Source: an uncultured Oscillospiraceae bacterium (GTDB lineage Bacteria > Bacillota > Clostridia > Oscillospirales > Acutalibacteraceae). From it: a stretch of 64,000 bases of DNA. The position numbers were made by a program, and so were the translations under genes. The notes under the pieces are model-generated. The model did not search any database. It was not told where the DNA came from and was given only the letters and a program-made list of their open reading frames with translations. Shown in pieces: positions 44,316 to 51,727 of this stretch (position 1 is its first letter; each line of letters opens with the position of its first letter). The stretch covers positions 1-64,000 of the forward strand of contig CAJJLZ010000007.1 in NCBI GenBank assembly GCA_905192745.1, given 5' to 3'.

Positions 44316-45233
44316 ATGAAGAAATCGATGAAATCCGAAAAGATCTCCTCCCGCGAGCTCCGCCGTCATACCGTTCGGCGAGCCCTGCTGGACGGACTGT
44401 TTATTCTGCTGGGCAGCGCCGCCTATGCCCTGTCGGTGAATGTTTTCACCGCCCCGAACCGCATTGCGCCGGGCGGCGTGACCGGCATGGCCACGCTGGT
44501 CAACTATCTGACCGGCGCGCCGATCGGCGTGACTATCCTGCTGATTAACATCCCCCTGCTGCTGGCGGCATGGCGGTTCCTCGGCCATAGCTATACCCTG
44601 AAGACCACCGCCGCCACGGTGGTGGTCTCGGTGGTGATCGACGGCACCGCGCCTTTTCTTCCCGCCTTCCGCGGGGATACCATGCTGGTGGCGGTATTCG
44701 GGGGCGTGCTGGCGGGAGCGGGGCTGGGACTGATTTATATGCGGGGGGCGACCACCGGCGGCAGCGAGGTAGTCGCCGGTCTGCTGGAACGGAAGTTGCC
44801 CCATATCCCGATCGGACGGCTGATTCTGCTGGTGGACGCGGTGGTGGTCGGGGCCTCCGCCGTGGTATACCGGAATCTGGAAAGCGCACTGTACGCGATG
44901 ATCCTGATTTTTGTTTCCTCCAGCCTGATGGATACCCTGATCTATGGGCAGAACAAGGGAAAGATGCTGCTGATTATGACCCGGAAGGAGCAGGAGGTGG
45001 CGGACGATATCCTTCGTTCACTGGGACGGGGTGTTACCATGCTGAACGCGGCCGGCGCGTATACGGGCGAGCCCCGCCGGGTGCTTCTCTGCGCGGTGCG
45101 CCCGCCGGAGGTCTACGCGCTGCGCACTCTGGTATGGGACCGCGACCCCGACGCGTTTCTGGTGATCGCCTCCACCGACGACGTACTGGGCGAAGGTTTC
45201 CGCCGCCCGGAAAGAAGAGACGCCGCCCGATAA
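44316..45233 (+). CDS. YitT family membrane protein
   Basis: 305 residues: five or six N-terminal helices (DUF161, with NVFTAPNRIAPGGVTGMATL and YMRGATTGGSEVVAGLLERK) and a C-terminal cytosolic DUF2179 domain (~225-295, LLIMTRKEQEVADDILRSLG, GVTMLNAAGAYTGEPRRVLL). The family is very common in Firmicutes with several copies per genome; its function is unknown, with transport suspected. ATG at 44316 has AGGA 6 nt upstream; the open frame to 44250 has no better start. Confidence 0.9.
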   Translation: MKKSMKSEKISSRELRRHTVRRALLDGLFILLGSAAYALSVNVFTAPNRIAPGGVTGMATLVNYLTGAPIGVTILLINIPLLLAAWRFLGHSYTLKTTAATVVVSVVIDGTAPFLPAFRGDTMLVAVFGGVLAGAGLGLIYMRGATTGGSEVVAGLLERKLPHIPIGRLILLVDAVVVGASAVVYRNLESALYAMILIFVSSSLMDTLIYGQNKGKMLLIMTRKEQEVADDILRSLGRGVTMLNAAGAYTGEPRRVLLCAVRPPEVYALRTLVWDRDPDAFLVIASTDDVLGEGFRRPERRDAAR

Positions 45234-45344
45234 GCCCGGCGCCCGCCTCCTTCGGCGTGTGTTTGTGGGAGGCCGGGAGTCTACGCAGCGGAATCCGGCG
45301 AAACCCATTGTATGAAAAAATCGCCGGTTCCGGCCCGCCTGTCC

Positions 45345-45372
45345 TTGCTTTTTTTGCGGGAAGCCGTATAAT
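45345..45372 (+). promoter_or_regulatory. Promoter of the unknown membrane protein gene
   Basis: TTGCTT, 16 bp, TATAAT, 64 bp before the ATG. Confidence 0.6.
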
Positions 45373-45435
45373 AGGGAGTATACTTATCTCTATTTTACGG
45401 AACACGCCGCGTGCGGCGAGGAAAGGCAGACGATT

Positions 45436-46269
45436 ATGGCTGAAATACCGGAAATTGAAAACACCACTGCACCGCCCGCGGAAACCGCGCCGGTGGAGAA
45501 AACGGACGGCCGTCCCCGCCGTCTTTCCCTGCGGGAGACTCTGAACGAGGCAAAGGTGCAGAACATGCTGCTCGGCGCGTCGGTCATCCAGCTGCTTCTC
45601 GCCCTGCTGATGTATATGCTGCCCTCCGTCCGAACCTCCCTGCTGCTGGGGGAAGCGGCGGCGGGAATTGTACTGGCTCTGGTGGTTCGCTATGCCCCGA
45701 TGGAAAAGCGGGCGGTTCGCGTCCTTGTGCGGGTCGTCGTTATCGCGGTTCTGGCCCTGACCACCATCCTGACCATTGTCGTGGTGCTGATGACCAACGC
45801 GTCACGGCAGCCCACCGACACGGAGGCCACCTCCATAATACTCACCACCAGCAATTATTTCATGCTCGCCGCGGTCGCCCTTCCGCCCGTGCTTTTCCTG
45901 CTCCCGTCCCTCTCGCTGAACGCGCGGCGGCGCCGGCGGTTTGATGTCGTTCTTCTGCGTATCGTGACGATCCTGTCCCTGATCGGCGTTCTGCTTCTCA
46001 CCATCTTCGCCCTGAGCTACGCTCCCTACGGCGAGCCGACCATCCTGACGAGCGCCGTCTATACGCCGGTGCTGTTCGGGCATACCTTCACCATCAACAT
46101 CAATATCGACAATATCCTGACCCGCGTTCTTCTTTGCCTGTGCAGCGCGGTGATGGTATTTCTGGCTTTCTATCTGCGGTCCAAACCGGCGGAGGCTTCC
46201 GCGCTTCCGGCCGACGGAGAGGAAGCGGCGAAAAAGGGCGGCGCGTCCGGCCGGAAAGCCCGCCGCTGA
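45436..46269 (+). CDS. Unknown membrane protein with six to seven helices
   Basis: 277 residues: a ~40-residue polar start rich in Thr/Pro/Ala, then six or seven hydrophobic segments and a basic Gly/Lys/Arg-rich tail. No known family was recognised. Between helices 5 and 6 there is an outside loop of ~30 residues with PYGEPTILTSAVYTPVLFGH. GAGGAAAGG lies ~8-12 nt before the ATG and the gene has its own promoter and a terminator, so it is a real, separately expressed gene. Confidence 0.6.
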   Translation: MAEIPEIENTTAPPAETAPVEKTDGRPRRLSLRETLNEAKVQNMLLGASVIQLLLALLMYMLPSVRTSLLLGEAAAGIVLALVVRYAPMEKRAVRVLVRVVVIAVLALTTILTIVVVLMTNASRQPTDTEATSIILTTSNYFMLAAVALPPVLFLLPSLSLNARRRRRFDVVLLRIVTILSLIGVLLLTIFALSYAPYGEPTILTSAVYTPVLFGHTFTININIDNILTRVLLCLCSAVMVFLAFYLRSKPAEASALPADGEEAAKKGGASGRKARR

Positions 46270-46377
46270 AAGCCCGCCGCCTGAAACGGGGAAAACATCT
46301 GAAAAGCCGCCCGGCGGCCGCGTTTCTCCTCTTTCCGTGGTTTAGCGGTTCAGCAGCCCAGCAGTCCAGCGGACAGA

Positions 46378-46414
46378 AAACAGGGCGCTGCAAATTTTTT
46401 GCAGCGCCCTGTTT
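46378..46414. terminator. Bidirectional terminator, perfect 17-bp stem
   Basis: AAACAGGGCGCTGCAAA, loop TTT, complement. It lies between two convergent genes. Confidence 0.9.
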
Positions 46415-46429
46415 GATATCGACGGTTCT

Positions 46430-47119
46430 CTATTTCTTCAGCCGTGTTTCGGCGTTTTTCAGCAGGTTAAAGAGGGAGGAAGCGAACAGCGGGTAATCCG
46501 CAGCAATGGTATCGGAGGAAATCAACGGCGCGCCGGCGGCGTCCAGTCCCTCCTCCTCGTCCACATTGTGGCCGGCGGCCAGATGGCCGATCACGGCGGC
46601 GGTGCGGCCCAGTTCCCCGGTCAGGGCCGGCTGGAACAGATAACGCGGAACCGAATACAGCGCTTCGGGATTTTTGGGGTTGGCGGAATACAGCTGGCGG
46701 AACACCGAATAGACCGCGAGGGTGAGATAGGCGGAAACCTCCGTCGTCAGCGCCTTATTGTTGCAGCGCTGGAGCATATCGAAAATAATGTTGAGGGAAT
46801 TGACCACCAGTTTTTTATTCAGCACCGGCAGGACGCTGCCGCGGAACTGATTCTCCTTCACCGACGGATCGTTCTCGGGGATTTCCTCCACCGCGATGAC
46901 CGCGCCGGTTTTGTCGGCGGTCCGCCCCAGAAGGTAATCGCAGGAAACGTTATAGAAATCCGCCGCCCGCACCACGAAATCCAGTCCGCATTCCCGGATA
47001 CCCTTTTCATAGTGGGAAAGAAGCGCCTGCGATACCTGCAGTTCCACCGACGCCTGTTTCTGACTGATGCCGCGCTCCTTCCGGAGCAGGGTAAGTATCC
47101 TTGGAAAAGCGGAATTCAT
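46430..47119 (-). CDS. XRE-family transcriptional regulator
   Basis: 229 residues. An N-terminal Cro/CI helix-turn-helix (residues ~6-62: LTLLRKERGISQKQASVELQ, then VSQALLSHYEKGIRECG) is followed by a ~150-residue helical domain of unknown role that is shared by similar regulators of gut Clostridia. The start at 47119 has GAGGTG ~9 nt upstream. It is divergent from the histidine-phosphatase gene with a 209-bp spacer; TTTACA-18-TATAAT (47266-47295) is its likely promoter. The target is unknown. Confidence 0.88.
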   Translation of the reverse strand: MNSAFPRILTLLRKERGISQKQASVELQVSQALLSHYEKGIRECGLDFVVRAADFYNVSCDYLLGRTADKTGAVIAVEEIPENDPSVKENQFRGSVLPVLNKKLVVNSLNIIFDMLQRCNNKALTTEVSAYLTLAVYSVFRQLYSANPKNPEALYSVPRYLFQPALTGELGRTAAVIGHLAAGHNVDEEEGLDAAGAPLISSDTIAADYPLFASSLFNLLKNAETRLKK

Positions 47120-47265
47120 ATCGCGTGCACCTCAAAACCTGTTTTTTCGCCGGGAACACCGCGCCGGCGGAAAATGGACGGACGAAAAGAAACATCCCGT
47201 TCGATCCGATGCCCTGATACAACGTGGAAAGTGAACGGAATGCCTGAATATACTGTCTGTTAATG

Positions 47266-47295
47266 ATTATACCGCATCTTGATACCGTTTGTAAA
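47266..47295 (-). promoter_or_regulatory. Promoter of the XRE regulator
   Basis: Minus strand TTTACA, 18 bp, TATAAT, leaving a leader of ~140 nt. Confidence 0.55.
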
Positions 47296-47328
47296 TCGTC
47301 AAATTGTGATTTTTACGGAGGAATTTTA

Positions 47329-47952
47329 ATGAAAACTTACAAAATACACCTAATTCGGCACGGGCTGACCGACGCCAACGAGCGGGGGCTGTATATCGGC
47401 CGCACCGATCTCCCGCTCTCCCCCGCCGGGCTGAACCGGCTGCTGGAGATGAAAAAAGCAGGCGGGTATCCGCCTGCACGCCGTTTCTTCACCAGCCCGC
47501 TCCTTCGCTGCCGCCAGACGATGGAGGTACTGTATCCCGGCAGCCGGGCGGAAATCCTCCCCGGTCTTGCCGAATGCGATTTCGGCGAGTGGGACGGGCG
47601 GAGCGTCCACGAGCTGAAAAGCGATCCCCGCTTTCAGGAATGGCTGACCGGAGCGCGGACCGACATCCCCGGCGGAGAGGCCGCCGAAGCCTTTCAGGCA
47701 CGGGTGACGGCGGAGTTCGAGCGGCTGGTGGAAAACCTGATGCGCGCCGGCGATACCGAGACGGCGGTATGCACCCACGGCGGGGTGGTGATGATGCTGA
47801 TGGCGAAGTACGCCCTCCCCCGTCAGCCTCTTCAGAACTGGGCCGGACCGGACGGCGGCGGATTCACCCTGCGCGTCACCCCCGGCATCTGGATGCGGGA
47901 GCCGGTGGCCGAAGCGGTCTGCGAGCTGCCGGTGAAGGCTGGTATTTCCTGA
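47329..47952 (+). CDS. Histidine phosphatase family protein
   Basis: 207 residues. The catalytic RHG motif is in HLIRHGLTDANERGLYIGRT, with TSPLLRCRQTMEVLYPG, the acidic AECDFGEWDGRS segment and a later CTHGGVVMML with the second His. The family includes phosphoglycerate mutases, alpha-ribazole phosphatase (CobC) and sugar-phosphate phosphatases; the layout resembles the small CobC/GpmB group but the substrate is open. GGAGGAA stands 6 nt before the ATG, which fixes the start at 47329. It is convergent with the PHP gene, with only 18 bp between stops. Confidence 0.9.
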   Translation: MKTYKIHLIRHGLTDANERGLYIGRTDLPLSPAGLNRLLEMKKAGGYPPARRFFTSPLLRCRQTMEVLYPGSRAEILPGLAECDFGEWDGRSVHELKSDPRFQEWLTGARTDIPGGEAAEAFQARVTAEFERLVENLMRAGDTETAVCTHGGVVMMLMAKYALPRQPLQNWAGPDGGGFTLRVTPGIWMREPVAEAVCELPVKAGIS

Positions 47953-47970
47953 ACCCGTGCGGGAAGGGGA

Positions 47971-48798
47971 TTATCCCCTCGCAATGGGCCAGATATCCTC
48001 CCGGGTAATCCCCAGCCGCTGTGCGGCCAAAAGGAGAAGCCGGTGCACCCCCTGGAAGGCGTCCGGCGAATGGGCGTCCGATCCGAAATGGAAGCGGCAG
48101 CCGCAGGCCTTGGCGGCGGCCAGAACCCGCAGATAACTGGGGGAAAGCCCCTCTTCATCCAGCGCCGTGCCCCGGCGATAGAGGCAGGCGTGAATCTCAA
48201 TGCTTTTATTTTTCGCGGCCGCCAAAGTAAAGCAGTCGGCAAGCTGGCTGTCGGTGATGCCGTCCACTACCTCCTGTTCCCACGGGCTGCAAATCGGGTA
48301 GAGAGGATGGCAAATGCCGGTGGGGACGGGATATTCCAGCTCGCAGGCCCGCAGGAACCGCTCCAGAATCAGGGCGCGGAGTTTTGCCGGCGTGGAGAGA
48401 TCGTAATTCCTGTATTCGTCGGGAAAATTCATGATATGGCTGGCGGCCAGCAGGACATAATCAAAGTTCTTCGCTTCCTGCGGGGAAAGAGTCGGCTCCT
48501 CGCCGCAGAAGGTTTCCACCTCGCAGCCCAGCAAAAGCCGCACCGGGGCAGACGGCTGCAGCTCTTCCAATTCCCGGCGGAGCCGGAGGGCATAGTCGCC
48601 CCCCCGTTCTTCCGGAATTCCGGCCCGCTTCAGATAGCGGGGCGCATAAATGTGATTGGAGAAACCCAGCGTCGTAACCCCTTCCTGCCCGCAGTGCGGA
48701 AGGTAGGAAGAAGCCAGCGTCTGCCGGGGAGCGCAGAAGGAGAGGTTGGTATGGACGTGAAGATCACTTGGTGTGTTATATAAACCGGAACCGTTCAT
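47971..48798 (-). CDS. PHP-domain phosphoesterase
   Basis: 275 residues. Metal-binding motifs of the PHP family: DLHVHTNLS near the N-terminus, GCEVET in the middle, a CHPLYP segment and the C-terminal FGSDAHSPDAF. Such proteins include histidinol phosphatase HisK and unspecific phosphatases; no other histidine gene is near, so the substrate is unknown. It begins 2 bp after the degV stop, so the two are translationally linked, under the TetR-type palindrome upstream. AAAGG lies 9 nt before the ATG. Confidence 0.88.
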   Translation of the reverse strand: MNGSGLYNTPSDLHVHTNLSFCAPRQTLASSYLPHCGQEGVTTLGFSNHIYAPRYLKRAGIPEERGGDYALRLRRELEELQPSAPVRLLLGCEVETFCGEEPTLSPQEAKNFDYVLLAASHIMNFPDEYRNYDLSTPAKLRALILERFLRACELEYPVPTGICHPLYPICSPWEQEVVDGITDSQLADCFTLAAAKNKSIEIHACLYRRGTALDEEGLSPSYLRVLAAAKACGCRFHFGSDAHSPDAFQGVHRLLLLAAQRLGITREDIWPIARG

Positions 48799-48800
48799 TT

Positions 48801-49703
48801 TTAATGGCCTTTGCCTCCGTCGTATTCTTCAAGGCAGTGGATGCCCAAGCCGATCAGATGCGGGCCGACGTGAGCAGCGAGGGTACCGTCGATCTCGCAT
48901 TCATAGAAACGGCGACAGCCGGCGATTTCCGCCGCCAGCATGGCCTTGAGGGCTTCCGCATCCTCCGGACAGCCGCCGTTTGCCACAAACATATCGTAGG
49001 GCTTGCCGTCCCCCGGGATCAGCGTGCGGAGACGGCGGGCCACCTCTTCCATGGATTTGGCGCGGCCCCGCGCCTTGCCGATGCTGACCAGCTGACCGTC
49101 CTTTGCAAAAGAGATGACCGGCTTGATCTGGAGCATCGTCCCCGCGACGCAGGTCACCAGCCCGATCCGGCCGCCCTTTTGCAGGTAGTCCAGCGAATCG
49201 ATGCTGAAAAAAACCTGCGTGTTCCGGATCACGCCCGGCATCCGGGCGAGCAGCTCGTCCCAGCCCAGCCCCTGCTCGCGGATGAATTCCACCGCCCGCA
49301 GAGCGATCAGCCCCACGCCCATACAGGCGTTTTTGGTATCGAAAACGGCGATCTCCATATCCTCGTAGCTCTCCGCCAGCACCCGCACCGCGTTGTAGGT
49401 GCCGCTGATGCCGCTGGAGAACATCACCGCGACCGCCTTCGTATACCCGGCATCTCGCAGACGGTCGAACGCCCCGAGAATACTTTCCCCGTCCGGCAGG
49501 GAGGTTTTCGGCACTTCGTCCGGCATACGGCGGTAAATCTCCTCCGGCGTGATGCTCACGCTGTCGAGATAATCCCCTTCGGGGTAACAGATTTTCAAGG
49601 GGAGAATCTCAATCCCCTTCTCCCGGGCGAGCGCCGGGGGAAGATCGGCGCAGGAATCGGTCAGGACCGCGATCCGTTCGCGGTGGGCTGGCTGTGTCGG
49701 CAT
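48801..49703 (-). CDS. DegV family fatty-acid-binding protein, copy 2
   Basis: 300 residues. DegV marks: LTDSCADLPPALAREKGI, then KTSLPDGESILGAFDRL, a FSSGISGTYNAVRVLAESY ligand-site loop, VFDTKNACMGVGLIALRAVE and a C-terminal LAAHVGPHLIGLGIH. Expected role: hands a bound fatty acid to FakA. It differs clearly from copy 1, so it may prefer another chain type. ATG at 49703 has AAAGGA ~12 nt upstream. It is divergent from a TetR gene; both promoters are inside or next to one palindrome, which suggests control by that repressor, perhaps in answer to fatty acids (inference). Confidence 0.92.
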   Translation of the reverse strand: MPTQPAHRERIAVLTDSCADLPPALAREKGIEILPLKICYPEGDYLDSVSITPEEIYRRMPDEVPKTSLPDGESILGAFDRLRDAGYTKAVAVMFSSGISGTYNAVRVLAESYEDMEIAVFDTKNACMGVGLIALRAVEFIREQGLGWDELLARMPGVIRNTQVFFSIDSLDYLQKGGRIGLVTCVAGTMLQIKPVISFAKDGQLVSIGKARGRAKSMEEVARRLRTLIPGDGKPYDMFVANGGCPEDAEALKAMLAAEIAGCRRFYECEIDGTLAAHVGPHLIGLGIHCLEEYDGGKGH

Positions 49704-49733
49704 AACTGTGTTCCGTCCTTTCCGCGCTGCCGA

Positions 49734-49762
49734 TTGACGACGGCAGATAAACGCGGTATAAT
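49734..49762 (+). promoter_or_regulatory. Promoter of the tetR-like gene
   Basis: TTGACG, 17 bp, TATAAT; the -10 box is inside the palindrome. Confidence 0.85.
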
Positions 49763-49799
49763 CACTCACATAACGTTGTTATGTGAGTGATTATACCGC
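49753..49799. promoter_or_regulatory. Perfect 22-bp-arm palindrome, likely operator for the TetR regulator
   Basis: The left arm 49753-49774 (GCGGTATAATCACTCACATA plus AC) is repeated exactly in inverse at 49778-49799, with GTT between. Both divergent -10 boxes lie inside the arms, so one bound dimer or pair of dimers could shut both genes off. The size is beyond a single TetR half-site pair (usually 15-20 bp in total). Confidence 0.9.
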
Positions 49800-49819
49800 A
49801 GGGAACAGCGGCTTGTCAA
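49790..49819 (-). promoter_or_regulatory. Promoter of the degV-PHP operon
   Basis: Minus strand TTGACA, 18 bp, TATAAT; the -10 box is inside the palindrome. Confidence 0.85.
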
Positions 49820-49852
49820 GAAAACCATCCCGGAAGGAATGATGGGAAAACC

Positions 49853-50464
49853 ATGAGCTATGCGGAACAACGCCGGCGGCAGAGCCGGGAGACGGAAAAG
49901 CGGCTGATGCAGACGGCTTGGGAGCTGATGAGCGAACAGAGCTTTGATGCGGTGTCGGTGCGGGATATCTGCCGGAAGGCCGGGGTGACCACCGGCGCTT
50001 TTTACCACCATTTTCCCACCAAGGAAGCGCTGCTGGACCGGGGTTATGAACGGATGGATGATTTCATCCGGGCACGGGTGGAAAAAAGCCCCGCGTCCCG
50101 GGCAATCGATAACCTGCGGGCTATTTTCCTGAGCTATGCCGCCTATATGGAGCAGGAAAGCGGGGAACTGACCGCCCGCTTTTACCAAAATCTGCTGTCC
50201 TCCCGCTCTCTGCAGGCGTTCGATCAGGACCGGTACATCTACACCGCGGTCGGCCGGTATTTTTCACAGGCGGTCTCCGAGGGGGACCTGACCGACCGGT
50301 ACCCCTCCGCGTATATGGCGGATTTCTGCGTCCGTCACTTCCGGGGGACTGTGATCGACTGGGCCTTCCACAAGTACGCCTATCCCCTCAGCCGCCAGAT
50401 GGAATCGGAATTTCGTTTTCTCTGCGATCTTTTCCGCCCTGCCCGCCCCGTGCCGGCGGTCTAA
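49853..50464 (+). CDS. TetR/AcrR family transcriptional regulator
   Basis: 203 residues. The N-terminal helix-turn-helix spans ~12-58 (WELMSEQSFDAVSVRDICRK, AGVTTGAFYHHFPTKEALLD), followed by an all-helical ligand/dimer domain. It probably represses its own gene and the degV-PHP operon through the palindrome at 49753-49799. The ligand is unknown; a fatty acid or acyl-CoA is a fair guess from the DegV neighbour. ATG at 49853 lies after GGGAAAACC; the upstream AAGGA is 13 nt away, so initiation may be weak, fitting a repressor. A terminator follows. Confidence 0.9.
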   Translation: MSYAEQRRRQSRETEKRLMQTAWELMSEQSFDAVSVRDICRKAGVTTGAFYHHFPTKEALLDRGYERMDDFIRARVEKSPASRAIDNLRAIFLSYAAYMEQESGELTARFYQNLLSSRSLQAFDQDRYIYTAVGRYFSQAVSEGDLTDRYPSAYMADFCVRHFRGTVIDWAFHKYAYPLSRQMESEFRFLCDLFRPARPVPAV

Positions 50465-50478
50465 CACAAGATAAGAAT

Positions 50479-50520
50479 AACCGGGCCGCTGCAGATTGTT
50501 TTGCAGCGGCCCGGTTGTTG
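50479..50520. terminator. Terminator between the tetR-like and DUF4432 genes
   Basis: AACCGGGCCGCTGCA pairs with TGCAGCGGCCCGGTT, 8-nt loop, then TTGTTG. It serves the convergent genes. Confidence 0.85.
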
Positions 50521-51486
50521 TTATTCCACCGTAAAGCAAAGGCGGACATGCTTTTTTTCGCCCGGCTCCAGATATTCCGCGCCGGGGGACTCCAGATAGG
50601 CGGCCCGGCCGACCGGATGGCAGTTGCCCGGCTCCAGCCCCAGGACGTATTCCCCCTGCCCGAACATATTCCACTGGGTAAAGCAGGGAAGCTCGGCGTT
50701 ATCCCACGCCATGCGGACCGTCACGTCCGGCGAGCGCAGCGCGGCTTCGTTCGCCCCTTTGTGGAAGAACACCTGCTCCGCAAAGCCCGGCTGGGGCGGA
50801 AGCATGGTGAAAAGGGAACCGGCTCCCTTGGCCGCTTCCTCATCCCGGGGAAGGCTTTCCGCCGCGTTCACCGACAGAACCGCCCGCTCACTGAGCAGCG
50901 GATAGCCGTAGTTGCAGTGGTACATCACCATCAGCGGCGCCCGGCCGAAGGAACGGTTGACGATCTCGTCCTCCACCTCGATCACATTCCGCCGGGCATA
51001 GGTGCGGATACAGCGGGTCAGGGTGAAATTTTCCCCGAAAATCGCTCCCTGCCGCATCGTGCCGCGCACCTCCAGCACATCTCCGTCCGGGCCGTCGTCC
51101 TCGGTGCGGGTCAGCGCCGCCTGCTCCGCCGTCAGGGAGGTATACCGCCCGTGCTGGCCGTACGCCACGCCGTCAATCACCCCGTCCGGGCCGACGTTGG
51201 CCAGCCCGCAGGTGTACAGCAGTCCGCCGGTGAAGCAATGCTTCCACTCCTTCCCGCCGTTCTGGTAATACGCGGCGGAGGTGATGCCCGACGCGGCCAG
51301 ATAGGAGAGATTGGTCCCCTTATACGACGCGGATCCGATGTCCATCCCCCGTCCGAGCAGAACGGTGAAGCGCAGACCGGTTTCATTGTAAACCTCGACC
51401 GCCTCCAGCCCGTCCATCGCGCCCTCGGTAAAACGAAAGCGATGGAAGCCGGAAAGCTGGCCGGGATGCCCGATATAAGCATTCAT
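50521..51486 (-). CDS. DUF4432 / aldose 1-epimerase-like protein
   Basis: 321 residues, a beta-rich galactose-mutarotase-like fold. Family-type segments: FTVLLGRGMDIGSASYKGTN, GGLLYTCGLANVGP, HGRYTSLTAEQ, VEDEIVNRSFGRAPLMVMYH, and near the end YVLGLEPGNCHPVGR. DUF4432 proteins are mutarotase relatives of unknown substrate found in carbohydrate operons. ATG at 51486 follows GGGAGGG. It has its own promoter (51515-51543) but also follows the DUF4091 and GH20 genes on the same strand. Confidence 0.88.
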   Translation of the reverse strand: MNAYIGHPGQLSGFHRFRFTEGAMDGLEAVEVYNETGLRFTVLLGRGMDIGSASYKGTNLSYLAASGITSAAYYQNGGKEWKHCFTGGLLYTCGLANVGPDGVIDGVAYGQHGRYTSLTAEQAALTRTEDDGPDGDVLEVRGTMRQGAIFGENFTLTRCIRTYARRNVIEVEDEIVNRSFGRAPLMVMYHCNYGYPLLSERAVLSVNAAESLPRDEEAAKGAGSLFTMLPPQPGFAEQVFFHKGANEAALRSPDVTVRMAWDNAELPCFTQWNMFGQGEYVLGLEPGNCHPVGRAAYLESPGAEYLEPGEKKHVRLCFTVE

Positions 51487-51514
51487 TGAAAGAATCCCTC
51501 CCGTTTTTCTTTCG

Positions 51515-51543
51515 ATTGTAAGGCATCTTCCGAAAACATACAA
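51515..51543 (-). promoter_or_regulatory. Internal promoter of the DUF4432 gene
   Basis: Minus strand TTGTAT, 17 bp, TACAAT, just 29 bp before the ATG. Confidence 0.65.
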
Positions 51544-51625
51544 GAGACAAATCGGCAGAAATCCGGGAGAATATCCGGTCAGTTTGCCGAAGCAGGGACA
51601 ACGCCTTCCGCCGGCGGGGGAAGCG

Positions 51626-51727
51626 TCAGGAAAGCCGTCGCCGGATTTCTCCGTTCAGCTCTTCCCGGAACCACAGCAGAAAATCCGCGCTGTGCGGATA
51701 CCGGCGGAAGGTCATGCCGGTCTCTCA
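51626..51727 (-). pseudogene. Severed C-terminal coding segment of the DUF4091 gene
   Basis: Past the TGA at 51725-51727, the same frame stays open for 32 codons to a second TGA (51626-51628). They encode ETGMTFRRYPHSADFLLWFR followed by EELNGEIRRRLS. This looks like the natural end of DUF4091-type proteins, a '...F..YP.S..FLL..RE.IN..I' pattern known from the family. A small hairpin, ACCGGC/GCCGGT (51700-51721), starts 4 nt past the TGA. Confidence 0.7.

Noticed and set aside
51700..51727. Selenocysteine insertion at the DUF4091 TGA
   Set aside because: A small hairpin follows the TGA, but DUF4091 enzymes have no known redox Cys/Sec site here and the loop lacks a recognised bacterial SECIS pattern. 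A nonsense mutation or sequence error is simpler.
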